A stretch of DNA of 33,914 nucleotides from contig NZ_KE386610.1 of the NCBI RefSeq assembly GCF_000427965.1, positions 2,114 to 36,027 of the forward strand, in the 5' to 3' direction. The notes below the pieces were generated by a model. That model was not told the DNA's origin. It did not search any database and saw nothing but the letters and a program-made list of their open reading frames with translations. The first letter of the stretch is position 1. Each line of letters starts with the position of its first letter. Source of the stretch: Olivibacter sitiensis DSM 17696 (lineage in GTDB: Bacteria > Bacteroidota > Bacteroidia > Sphingobacteriales > Sphingobacteriaceae). Positions 1 through 7,797 of the stretch are shown one piece after another. Both the position numbers and the translations under genes were made by a program.

Positions 1-28
1 TCAATGACAATCAATCAGTTGATTCAAA

Positions 29-81
29 ATTTAGAAATAAAAAATCCAAGCATGTTTGGCTTGGATTTTTTATTTCTAAAT
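29..81. terminator. Perfect long inverted repeat downstream of cas2, probable bidirectional terminator
   Basis: The two arms (29-51 and 59-81) are perfectly complementary over 23 bp around a 7-nt loop. The stem has a GC-containing core (ATCCAAGC / GCTTGGAT) flanked by A- and T-runs on both sides, so it could end transcription from either direction. It lies 110 bp beyond the cas2 stop and could separate the cas operon from whatever lies to the left, possibly the CRISPR array. No CRISPR repeat is visible in 1-190. Confidence 0.7.
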
Positions 82-191
82 GAATTTTCCCCATCCTATT
101 CTTACCTTTTACAAGCCCCACATGTTACAAAAGGCAGCATGTGGAAAACTTTTTCATAATAATATGCCATGCATAATGATATAAACTTGGT

Positions 192-524
192 TTAAAAAAG
201 TTCAAGTTGCTGTGGTGCATCCGGCCGCTTCCCAAGCTCTTTGCCGACAAACAGTTCGATGTCGCCAAACTGCTTGTCCGTAATCGTGAGTATTCCCACA
301 TGGCCTTTTTCAGGAAGCAGCCTCTTGACCCGCTTGATATGGACCTCGGCATTCTCGCGGCTGTTGCAATGGCGCAGGTAGATCGAAAACTGAAACATGG
401 TAAATCCATCCTGCATAATCTCCTTACGAAATTTTGCATGCGCCCTCCTATCCTTCTTTGTTTCGGTGGGTAGATCAAAGAATACCAGGATCCACAATAC
501 GCGATATTGGTTTAGACGGTTCAC
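192..524 (-). CDS. cas2: CRISPR-associated endonuclease Cas2 (type II-C)
   Basis: The 110-residue product is the usual Cas2 size. It opens with a hydrophobic first strand ending in FFDLP, the position of the conserved Cas2 aspartate, followed by a basic helix ([14 protein letters not shown]) and the [11 protein letters not shown] strand typical of the ferredoxin-like fold. Cas2 dimers bridge two Cas1 dimers to form the spacer-integration complex; the nuclease activity is dispensable for this. It is the last gene of the minus-strand operon, 27 bp after the cas1 stop, in the order cas9...cas1-cas2 normal for subtype II-C. No csn2 or cas4 is present, which supports II-C over II-A or II-B. Confidence 0.96.
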   Translation of the reverse strand: MNRLNQYRVLWILVFFDLPTETKKDRRAHAKFRKEIMQDGFTMFQFSIYLRHCNSRENAEVHIKRVKRLLPEKGHVGILTITDKQFGDIELFVGKELGKRPDAPQQLELF

Positions 525-551
525 ATTTTATCAGTTTTATGCTTCCCTTTC

Positions 552-1448
552 TCATAGCGTGGGATAATTTATCTTTCTGCTCACCCCTTCGAAACAGCGC
601 GCAAGAGAAGCCGTCGTCCTGGAAACACCAACAAGCAAAGGGCTGGTCATATCGTCAAACCGGACATCTACCTGGGGCACCTGAAGCAAGCGTGTTTTTA
701 GGGAGGTATCCAAGATCGTATAGTCGCCCTCCTCCGAGACGATTCCATAAACGACACGATCCACAAAGGGACGATATGGCTCCATAATGTCATCGGCCAG
801 GCAATAGGCATTGTACTTGTTGCGATGGAAAATCCCCAGGGTAGGCAACAAGCCCGAGGATACCAGACTTCTGGCCACAACCGCGCGTAGTATCGCATAG
901 CCGTAGTTCAACAGGTTGTTCGGCGGTTCTCCTGCCCGATGCCTATTGAATTCCATAAAGGCTCCAAAGATATTCTGCCAGTAATAGGCTGCGGCCCTAC
1001 CCTCATAATTATCCGGATCGCCCGACTTCACAGACCTGGACCAACGCAGCAAATTATCCGCAGGAATCCCGACTTCCTGCAGCACCTGTGCTTGATTATA
1101 TATCTTCTGCTGTATGGTTTGCTGCCACAATTGCTTCTTCAACGGAACAGAAGCTTCGATCTGGTACCTGAACCGCTCGGCCTGCGTATGGCCTCCGTCC
1201 AAGGGCAGAATGAGGCCCGTAGGCATATGGCTGCTATCGCAAGAAACAACCGCAACATTATTCTGCAACAACGCAGCAATACAGCCGTGCGAAATGGTGA
1301 TCTGCTGGTTTTCCAATACCACTACACCGACATCCTCAATGGGTACCGTACGATCTTCCTTTTCCTTGTCGGGAAAGGAAACCACCAGCTGGCTATTTTT
1401 ATGGTTCAAATAGGCCGGATTGGAGAACATCAAGGTACGTTTGATCAT
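552..1448 (-). CDS. cas1: CRISPR-associated endonuclease Cas1 (type II)
   Basis: The 298-residue protein is a typical type II Cas1, starting MIKRTLMFSNPAYL as in Bacteroidetes II-C homologues. It has the N-terminal beta-domain (about 1-75, with VPIEDVGVVVLE) and the alpha-helical catalytic domain containing NYGYAILRAVVARSL and LPTLGIFHRNKYNAYCLADDIMEPYRP. The latter holds the conserved His and the acidic metal ligands. Cas1 is the integrase that inserts new spacers together with Cas2. Its ATG is one base from the stop of the upstream RhuM-Fic gene, so its ribosome-binding site must lie inside that gene and translation may be coupled. Adaptation therefore depends on a transcript that also carries the RhuM genes. 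Confidence 0.96.
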   Translation of the reverse strand: MIKRTLMFSNPAYLNHKNSQLVVSFPDKEKEDRTVPIEDVGVVVLENQQITISHGCIAALLQNNVAVVSCDSSHMPTGLILPLDGGHTQAERFRYQIEASVPLKKQLWQQTIQQKIYNQAQVLQEVGIPADNLLRWSRSVKSGDPDNYEGRAAAYYWQNIFGAFMEFNRHRAGEPPNNLLNYGYAILRAVVARSLVSSGLLPTLGIFHRNKYNAYCLADDIMEPYRPFVDRVVYGIVSEEGDYTILDTSLKTRLLQVPQVDVRFDDMTSPLLVGVSRTTASLARCFEGVSRKINYPTL

Positions 1449-1449
1449 A

Positions 1450-2430
1450 TTATCGATTGTTGATAAGCTGTGTGATTAATTTGATCATCGGTTCTTTTTC
1501 TACGGGATCGCTTTGCGCCACTAATAACGCCAATGCCACTAAGGCGTTATCATTTATTTTTATTTCACCATCCCGCTTAAACCGATGTTTGTTCTTCTCC
1601 AAAAACCATATAAACATAAAGGCCCCTATGCGCTTGTTACCATCGGTAAAGGGGTGGTTCTTGATAATGAAGTAGAGCAAATGTGCCGCTTGTTCTTCTA
1701 TACTTGGATATAAATACTGACCTCCAAACGTCTGAACGATGCTCTGCAATGTTCCTTCGAAACTATTATCTTTTTCGTTGCCAAAAAGACCGGTAGCTTC
1801 CTTCTTTTCAATCAGCTGTCTTTTCAGTTCCAGAATAGCGGGTTTTGCTTCTTTGTAATCTATCTCATAAGTAATTTCATCACTCAGCCTATCAGTTTTT
1901 ATGGTATTACTATCGTATTGATTAAGCAACACGAAGCTTTGGGTATATTGGCTGATGATTTCGAGTAAGCCTTTGGCTTCTGTTATATTGGTATCTTCGC
2001 TAATAGATTTTTGGATAAGTTGTACGGTTTGTTGCAGTTCATCCAAGCGTTTTTGATTAATGGCATAGCCTTGCACAAGATACTCTTTCAAGCGTTGAGT
2101 AGCCCATTGACGGAATTGTGTTGCTCTTGTCGAATTTACTCTGTAACCAATAGATATAATCGCATCAAGATTGTAGTATTTAGTTTTTACGGATTGAGTT
2201 TTTCCTTGAATTGCACCATGTTGAGTGGTATGTTCCAAAATGGAACTGACCACTTCTTCACTTAGTTCACCAGATTTAAAAATATTGTTCAAATGCTTGG
2301 TAATTGCAGGACGTTGTGTTCCGAATAAAGATGCAATCTGTCCTTGCGATAACCACACCGTTTCCTCATCAAACTGTACTTCTACCTGCGTTTGATTATT
2401 TTCTGTTTGATATAGAATTATCTTGTCCAT
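1450..2430 (-). CDS. RhuM-family DNA-binding domain fused to a Fic/Doc domain
   Basis: The ATG at 2430 (MDKIILYQ) is chosen because the paralogue starts the same way (MSEIIIYQ); an upstream in-frame ATG would add 15 residues that do not fit the family. Residues 1-120 are a RhuM-type domain (VWLSQGQIASLFG, TTQHGAIQGK, YYNLDAIISIGYRV, ATQRLKEYLVQGY). After a helical linker comes a Fic domain with the full active-site motif HPFTDGNKR at about 259-267. Fic enzymes usually transfer AMP or another nucleotide monophosphate to proteins, and Doc phosphorylates EF-Tu; the substrate here is unknown. No standard inhibitory (S/T)xxxE(G/N) helix was recognised. It lies between cas9 and cas1 and ends one base before cas1, so it is co-transcribed with the adaptation genes. 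It may be a toxin-like passenger or an accessory defence gene. Confidence 0.88.
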   Translation of the reverse strand: MDKIILYQTENNQTQVEVQFDEETVWLSQGQIASLFGTQRPAITKHLNNIFKSGELSEEVVSSILEHTTQHGAIQGKTQSVKTKYYNLDAIISIGYRVNSTRATQFRQWATQRLKEYLVQGYAINQKRLDELQQTVQLIQKSISEDTNITEAKGLLEIISQYTQSFVLLNQYDSNTIKTDRLSDEITYEIDYKEAKPAILELKRQLIEKKEATGLFGNEKDNSFEGTLQSIVQTFGGQYLYPSIEEQAAHLLYFIIKNHPFTDGNKRIGAFMFIWFLEKNKHRFKRDGEIKINDNALVALALLVAQSDPVEKEPMIKLITQLINNR

Positions 2431-2863
2431 AGCGCAAATACGATTTGATTTGAAAAATAATTTGTTCCATTTCATTCAGACGTTTCTGATTGAGCGAATA
2501 TCCGTTCACAAGGTACTCTTTTAATCTTTGTGTAGCCCAAATACGGAACTGTGTGCCTTGCTTGGAGTTTACCCGATACCCAACAGAGAGAATGGCATCG
2601 AGACTATAATATTCGACATGTTTGGTTTGCATTTTCCCTTTCACAGCTCCGTGTTGAGTGGTTGTTGCATTTTTTGCAACAACCACTTCTTTCTGCAATT
2701 CACCAGAGTCAAAAACATTCTTTAAATGTCTTGAAATAACAGATTTATCCCGATCAAACAATTCTGCTATTTGATTAAGGGACAACCAAAATGTTTCATT
2801 CTCAAACTGAACTTCAATCTGAACATCGTTATCATTTTCTTGGTATATTATAATTTCACTCAT
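2396..2863 (-). CDS. RhuM-family protein, short form lacking the C-terminal effector domain
   Basis: The 155-residue product is a close paralogue of the N-terminal half of the next gene: FWLSLNQIAELFDRDKSVIS, TTQHGAVKGK, YYSLDAILSVGYRVN and ATQRLKEYLVNGYSLNQKRLNEM all have counterparts. It stops just after the linker begins, with a divergent tail, and its last 35 nt overlap the start of the Fic-bearing copy. This looks like a tandem duplication in which the upstream copy lost its C-terminal domain. It could be a decayed remnant, or a stand-alone DNA-binding partner that regulates or neutralises the Fic-bearing copy. A palindrome about 22 bp upstream is a candidate operator. Confidence 0.82.
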   Translation of the reverse strand: MSEIIIYQENDNDVQIEVQFENETFWLSLNQIAELFDRDKSVISRHLKNVFDSGELQKEVVVAKNATTTQHGAVKGKMQTKHVEYYSLDAILSVGYRVNSKQGTQFRIWATQRLKEYLVNGYSLNQKRLNEMEQIIFQIKSYLRYGQDNSISNRK

Positions 2864-2884
2864 GTCTTCTATCTTTTCATAGGT

Positions 2885-2899
2885 GTTCTAGTCTAGAAC
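2885..2899. promoter_or_regulatory. Palindrome upstream of the RhuM pair, candidate operator
   Basis: GTTCTAG-T-CTAGAAC is a perfect 7-bp inverted repeat around one central base. It lies about 22 bp before the start of the first RhuM gene in the 113-bp gap after the HIRAN gene. It could be bound by the RhuM proteins themselves, whose N-terminal domain is predicted to bind DNA. This is inference from position and symmetry only. Confidence 0.45.
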
Positions 2900-2976
2900 C
2901 AACCATTATATAACGCTTAAAATCAGCTTAAACTTCGCCTAATCGATAAACATCTGGCGCATCATCGGCACGGTTG

Positions 2977-3399
2977 TCAGCAAGCACTATCAATCAGTTT
3001 CTGAGTTGGGACGACCAGCTCGGCAAACACTTCTATGGCCAACCATTCCTGTGCATGACGTTGCAGATCTTTTTGGCTGACGTACGCCCTAAGTCCAACG
3101 CCCGAATCGAGCATATTGGCAATGACAATGTTTTCATAAGCGGCCAAATAACCTAAACGATACTCACCAAAATTTACCTGAACCGCAAAACTGTCATACA
3201 TATTGTCCTGCTCCCGGAAGAGCTGGACTTCATCCCCTTCTTTTATACTTTCTCTTATCTTCCGGAAATCATAATGCATCATCCCACGCAAATAATTGTC
3301 GTAGATTTTTACAGGCTTGGTCTGCAAAAAAGAGTTGGAAGGTAGGACTAATCCTCCTGCTCCCAAGCCTAATGATTTAAGGAAGTCGGTACGGTTCAT
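2977..3399 (-). CDS. HIRAN-domain protein encoded directly after cas9
   Basis: The 140-residue protein has a HIRAN-type core at about residues 35-130: GDEVQLFREQDNMYDSFAVQV, then YRLGYLAAYENIVIANML, then WLAIEVFAELV. HIRAN domains in other proteins (HLTF/Rad5, phage and CRISPR-linked proteins) bind DNA, in HLTF the free 3' end. The first 20 residues (MNRTDFLKSLGLGAGGLVLP) look like a twin-arginine leader but lack the second arginine, so the protein may stay in the cytoplasm. Only 11 nt separate it from the cas9 stop, so co-translation with cas9 is likely. A role in handling DNA ends made by Cas9 or taken up for adaptation is possible but is inference. Confidence 0.82.
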   Translation of the reverse strand: MNRTDFLKSLGLGAGGLVLPSNSFLQTKPVKIYDNYLRGMMHYDFRKIRESIKEGDEVQLFREQDNMYDSFAVQVNFGEYRLGYLAAYENIVIANMLDSGVGLRAYVSQKDLQRHAQEWLAIEVFAELVVPTQKLIDSAC

Positions 3400-3410
3400 G
3401 TCATCTCGAC

Positions 3411-6400
3411 TTAGTATTCTCCAACACTTATAATATCTCCCAAATGATTGATACGGACTTTGAAAATATCTTTTACTGCATTTAATCCTAATTGAGGCTT
3501 ATATACTATATCCTTTAGTTCTTTCTTCTCTTCAACCGTTGTTTCCAAATGATGTCTAAAAAAATAATTCTTCGAAGCAATCTTCTGCACCCTAAACAAA
3601 TTAGGACTAATCAATCTTTTATTTTGCGGATCCAACAAATCTATTTCCTTGGGATCAAATCCTGCTTTTTCATTTGGAAACACAAAATATTCATTCTGTT
3701 TCATGGTAAATAGAAATTGCCAACCCAATCCTTGATTGAATTGCCTGTCAATAACGGGTTCCCCTGCATTGACCAATTGGACGGCATCAAAGAGTGAGAC
3801 AACCCTTTCTTGAAGATTTCCTTTATCATCTCTGTAAATAGCAACATGGTGATTGTTTCCGGTGCTGACGAAGTCAACTGGGATTTTTCGGCCTTCATCA
3901 TCCAAGATAGGTTTGCCCAAATGATCTTTCTTGTAATGTAATGGTTCTGCATTTTTTACTCCCGAAATCGTTACCCTCTTAATACGGATTCCTTTTTCCT
4001 CGTTCAGCCAAATTGGATCTTTATCCAGATTGGAAAATGCCTTTTTAGGATCGTTTCCAAATGCCCCCAGTCGATTCAGCAAAACACGTTTTACATTAGC
4101 ATCCAATACCTTTTCGATAGTCTTCACATCCTTTAGGTTCTCAGGGGTAACGTCTTTTCTTATAGAGTAATCTTCTTCCAGCCAGCTGAGTTTAACGGTT
4201 TCGGGCAAAAGCTCGTTTTTCTCATCGTCGAGATAAATGGGATTCTTGCTCAATGCATTCTTACCTCCGAAAGCTTTTTTGGGATCGTTTCCGTTCTCTT
4301 GCAGGCGTTGCAACAACAACTTTCTGAACAAGGGATTGGCAACACGAACGATGGTTACCTCATCGAACTTCGTGCTGACTTTTTCTTCTTTGTTGACGTA
4401 GTACTGATACTTACCATAAACCGTTTCCTTATGCAATTGCCCTCTTGGTGTCAATTCAACCTTTACTTTTTCGCCGTTTTTGGTTTTTATCTTATTCTTG
4501 TTTTTGGTGACGACCTTGTTCTTCGCTTTGTGTGACACTAATACGTTTTCCAAGTGCACTTTGGCCTGCTCCCTGAAATTCGGGATGGGCAGATTGAACA
4601 CTCGTTTTTTATTGCCTTCGTCATCGTATTCCCAGTGCGTTTCCTTTTCTTCGATGCCTTTTATGTTTCTATATTCCTTGTGCAATTCGTTGTATCGGGC
4701 ATTGAGGTGATTCAGGTAATTGATATGCTGGTGCTTGGTGAAAGCTACAGTCAAGGCATCCATAGCGTGATGGCGATGGTCGTTGCGCTTTGTCCAATCT
4801 ACGATACGTTCCTTGAACGTGCCGTCTTTCTTTTCCACGAGTTCGGTCAACCCCAAGCTCTTGAACTTGCTGAAATTTAATTCCTGCATGATATTGACCA
4901 AACCCCAATCTTCACGTAGCCTGTCCGTAATACTGCCCGAAGTGGATACTACCGACCGAGTAATTTCATACAGCATACCTTTGGCTTTTTTGGCAATATA
5001 CTGGCTATCCCGCAAATCCCTCTCTATAAACCCGTCTCCGATATCGACAGCTTGCTTTAACAGTTTTTGATACTTTGCTTTGGAAATGCCTTCCTCCTTG
5101 TTCTTCAAGCCTAGTTGGTACAGGTGCTCAATGCGTGAGACGTATTCATTGAGTTGTAGGCCACCAAGCCTACTGCCCATATAGTCAAATGTGGTCAAGT
5201 TACCTTTATCCAGATTCGTGTGGCGATAGACAATGGTCTTGTTTGAAAAACTGTCGTCAAACAACCGTGATTGCGGCAGAATATGGTCGATGTCGATCTG
5301 TTTGCTAAACAGAATTTCTCGCGGAATATATGTATTCGTATATAAATCCTTGTAACCGTTATTCTTCAGCTCTTCATACAATCGGTAGCGGATGATGTCA
5401 TTTCTCGTAGGGTGCTTAACGCCAAACTCCATTTGCAATAATTTAAATATCTTTTCGTGGGCCGATTTTGCAGCGTTGATATTGACGGTCATTTCAGCAC
5501 GTTCTTTGGCATTCTTTTTCAGTTCACGTGCCAGCTCTATACGGATTTCATCAAATTTGAAATAGTTGACAATATCCCCATTCTCGTTTTTCTCACTGTT
5601 CTTCTCAATCAGGGCATTCACGACATTCACCATTTGGTTGAGAATTTTCTCCACCACAGGATTGCGCAAGCTGTTTTTTTTCAACAATTCCAATTTGTCT
5701 TTCAACGGACGGTTCTTGATTTCTTCTACCGTCAACGAATTTTTGGAATGCCGATACCCTGCTATTGCCGCCGCTTTGTCATACGAAACTTCCTTGATGT
5801 GCGGATACATCTGGCGCATGGCTTTGGTGCTCAAGTTTCCATAGTCATCCGATAACGGCACATTGGCCAAAATCCTAGCATGCTCTTGCTTAAAGCCGAA
5901 TTTTGTTTCCAATAAAGCGTATAGCTTTTCGTTTCCGCTGGGAGAATTATCACCTTCGTATGAATACAGCAAATGCCACAATGCATAGGACGCTTGCTGT
6001 TCAAATGCTTTTCCGTCCAATTCGGCATCAAATTCAAGGATTTCCGTATTGATGTTCAGGATTCCAAAAATACGACTTACCATTTCCTTGATTTCAGAAG
6101 CAGGAGCTTTCAATTCGGACACATCGATATCATCTTTGCCTTTCAATTTCAACAAATCCTCATCGTATCCTTCGATTTCCAATATCCTCAAATACGCGTC
6201 GTACAGGACTTTGCTAGTGCGATTGCCTTCCAGAATGGGATAGTTCAGCTCCCAATCTGCCGACCTGTAGCCTAAGACCTCCAACGCTTTACTAGCAGAC
6301 AAATTTCCTTTAATGTTCAACTCATCGAAAAGCGTTTGCCTGGCATACTTATCGAATGCAAAAATCTCCTGCTCCCCTTCAGGCAAAGAGGGCTGCCCTG

Positions 6401-7703
6401 TTGTTCTTACGGTTCGTTTTCGGCTTCCCTTTTTACGAACCAACACATTCTGCAACACTTGCCAAATCTTGAACTCCTGAAACAACGGCGAAGATTTAGG
6501 GGCAACCTTCAGACCTATGGTTTTCTTTTTCCCACCAATGGTTTTTTCCTGCGATTCAAATTCGCAAAAACTGATTAAGCCTTTTTGTGACTTGAGCTTT
6601 CGTTGATAGAAAATCACGATGTCGCGTATCTCGGCCTTCAGCTCATTGGTCAGTTCCAAATGATATTTGGATTGCTCTTTCCAAATAGCTTCAAACTCAT
6701 CCAGATAATCCTGACGATAAAACACTTGATTTTTCAGCCTTGTATGTGGATTGGCTTGTAATTGCTTGTACAGATACTGACCAACGGTCTCCTTATTAAA
6801 GTACAATTCCTTGCTCCTGTCGGAAATGGCTCCCAGATAACCGCTCGAACTGTTCAGGTTACTGTTGATTTCCGTAATCACATAAGCTACTTCCTCCTTT
6901 TCCAACTGCTGCGAAACGGACTCGCTTCTCCATTTATAGGCCTGCAATTTCTTTTCATCCCTGTTTCCCTTGTTTTCGGCGGTATTAAACCCATAAGTTC
7001 CCCAAAAGGCAGCGGAAGTCGCACGTTGTCCTTTTCCTTGCAGGTTTTTATAAAAATCGTCCGTAAGAATTTCGGGATAGAATTGCTTTTGAAATTTCCA
7101 GACCTTATCAAATTCCGCTTGCAGATCCGAGCGGTAAAAATCAGGGATATGCTTTTTTCCATCCTGCAATAATTGATAGGCCAATTGTCCAGGTGTAAGA
7201 TTTTCCTCATATAATCTTTTCGCCACGGCCATTCCGTCAATGGCCTGCCCTTCATCCTCATTCTTGGCCTTTCGGCTACTTTTATAACCACGCTTTTTAT
7301 TAATCGCCAAAAGCACACGCGCCAATTCCTCTTTTTCGATTTTCCCCGTAACAGCTTTCGATCGCAATCTCCAGGTTTCGTGCGTAGTATGTTTGCCGTC
7401 CTCCGCCAGTATCGTCTCGTTGGAAATGAAATTAGCTTTCAGCAATACATCTATCAGATTTTTCCTACGCAATTGATAACGATCAAGATTACGGCGCATG
7501 CCCCTCTTCAACGTTCTATCGGCATTTTCCGATACTGGTTTTCCTTTTTCGAAATTGCTCTGTTCATCCGTAGTCAATGGGTTTACACGGACACCTATTT
7601 GTACGATTTCAGATTGTTCAGGCGTATTGCCCTCAATGACGTGGGCAAAACCGATGGAAGTGGTGCCAAGATCAAGGCCGAGTATATTTTTATGAATATT
7701 CAT
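3411..7703 (-). CDS. cas9: CRISPR-associated endonuclease Cas9 (type II-C, long Bacteroidetes form)
   Basis: The 1430-residue protein is the RNA-guided DNA endonuclease of the locus, close in size to the long Bacteroidetes II-C Cas9s. RuvC-I is NILGLDLGTTSIGF with the catalytic Asp at 11. An arginine-rich bridge helix follows at about 63-87 (RTLKRGMRRNLDRYQLRRKN). RuvC-II is IRIELAREL with Glu at about 723, HNH is DIDHILPQS with His at about 807, and RuvC-III is HRHHAMDAL with His 979 and Asp 982. All catalytic residues are present, so the enzyme should be active. The C-terminal ~280 residues would be the PAM-interacting part. The promoter is predicted at 7729-7736 (TATTTTTG, minus strand). 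The upstream region is unusual: a crRNA-like RNA whose spacer resembles this promoter, and remains of another Cas9. Confidence 0.97.
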   Translation of the reverse strand: MNIHKNILGLDLGTTSIGFAHVIEGNTPEQSEIVQIGVRVNPLTTDEQSNFEKGKPVSENADRTLKRGMRRNLDRYQLRRKNLIDVLLKANFISNETILAEDGKHTTHETWRLRSKAVTGKIEKEELARVLLAINKKRGYKSSRKAKNEDEGQAIDGMAVAKRLYEENLTPGQLAYQLLQDGKKHIPDFYRSDLQAEFDKVWKFQKQFYPEILTDDFYKNLQGKGQRATSAAFWGTYGFNTAENKGNRDEKKLQAYKWRSESVSQQLEKEEVAYVITEINSNLNSSSGYLGAISDRSKELYFNKETVGQYLYKQLQANPHTRLKNQVFYRQDYLDEFEAIWKEQSKYHLELTNELKAEIRDIVIFYQRKLKSQKGLISFCEFESQEKTIGGKKKTIGLKVAPKSSPLFQEFKIWQVLQNVLVRKKGSRKRTVRTTGQPSLPEGEQEIFAFDKYARQTLFDELNIKGNLSASKALEVLGYRSADWELNYPILEGNRTSKVLYDAYLRILEIEGYDEDLLKLKGKDDIDVSELKAPASEIKEMVSRIFGILNINTEILEFDAELDGKAFEQQASYALWHLLYSYEGDNSPSGNEKLYALLETKFGFKQEHARILANVPLSDDYGNLSTKAMRQMYPHIKEVSYDKAAAIAGYRHSKNSLTVEEIKNRPLKDKLELLKKNSLRNPVVEKILNQMVNVVNALIEKNSEKNENGDIVNYFKFDEIRIELARELKKNAKERAEMTVNINAAKSAHEKIFKLLQMEFGVKHPTRNDIIRYRLYEELKNNGYKDLYTNTYIPREILFSKQIDIDHILPQSRLFDDSFSNKTIVYRHTNLDKGNLTTFDYMGSRLGGLQLNEYVSRIEHLYQLGLKNKEEGISKAKYQKLLKQAVDIGDGFIERDLRDSQYIAKKAKGMLYEITRSVVSTSGSITDRLREDWGLVNIMQELNFSKFKSLGLTELVEKKDGTFKERIVDWTKRNDHRHHAMDALTVAFTKHQHINYLNHLNARYNELHKEYRNIKGIEEKETHWEYDDEGNKKRVFNLPIPNFREQAKVHLENVLVSHKAKNKVVTKNKNKIKTKNGEKVKVELTPRGQLHKETVYGKYQYYVNKEEKVSTKFDEVTIVRVANPLFRKLLLQRLQENGNDPKKAFGGKNALSKNPIYLDDEKNELLPETVKLSWLEEDYSIRKDVTPENLKDVKTIEKVLDANVKRVLLNRLGAFGNDPKKAFSNLDKDPIWLNEEKGIRIKRVTISGVKNAEPLHYKKDHLGKPILDDEGRKIPVDFVSTGNNHHVAIYRDDKGNLQERVVSLFDAVQLVNAGEPVIDRQFNQGLGWQFLFTMKQNEYFVFPNEKAGFDPKEIDLLDPQNKRLISPNLFRVQKIASKNYFFRHHLETTVEEKKELKDIVYKPQLGLNAVKDIFKVRINHLGDIISVGEY

Positions 7704-7713
7704 AACTAAAAAA

Positions 7714-7767
7714 CTGTCAGTAAGATTACAAAAATAAAAAAATCTTCAGTAAGAAAAAATATTTGGA
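7714..7767 (-). promoter_or_regulatory. cas9 promoter region with two guide-seed-like sites
   Basis: Read on the minus strand, TATTTTTG (complement of 7729-7736) fits the Bacteroidetes -7 element TAnnTTTG. The -33 region is AT-rich with no clear TTTG. Two copies of CTTACTGA lie on this strand: complement of 7746-7753 (in the -33 region) and complement of 7717-7724 (near the start of transcription). The first is the end of a 22-nt segment (7746-7767) that nearly repeats the spacer-like part of the plus-strand RNA at 7907-7929. Both copies are followed by N-purine-purine-TTTTTT. Confidence 0.6.
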
Positions 7768-7792
7768 CATACAGAATCATTCTATACCTTTG
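7762..7792 (+). promoter_or_regulatory. Bacteroidetes-type promoter for the crRNA-like RNA
   Basis: TTTG (7762-7765), 19 nt, then TATACCTTTGC with TAccTTTG at 7785-7792 matches the TTTG-N19/20-TAnnTTTG consensus exactly. Transcription would start near 7798 and run right. The -33 TTTG lies inside the segment (7746-7767) that matches the RNA's own spacer-like part, so occupancy there could affect both this promoter and the divergent cas9 promoter. Confidence 0.65.
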
Positions 7793-7797
7793 CAGAG

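Noticed and set aside
3701-7709. Many plus-strand and off-frame open reading frames of 65-143 codons across cas9
   Set aside because: They lie antisense to or in another frame of the clear Cas9 coding sequence, show no domains and have no start signals.
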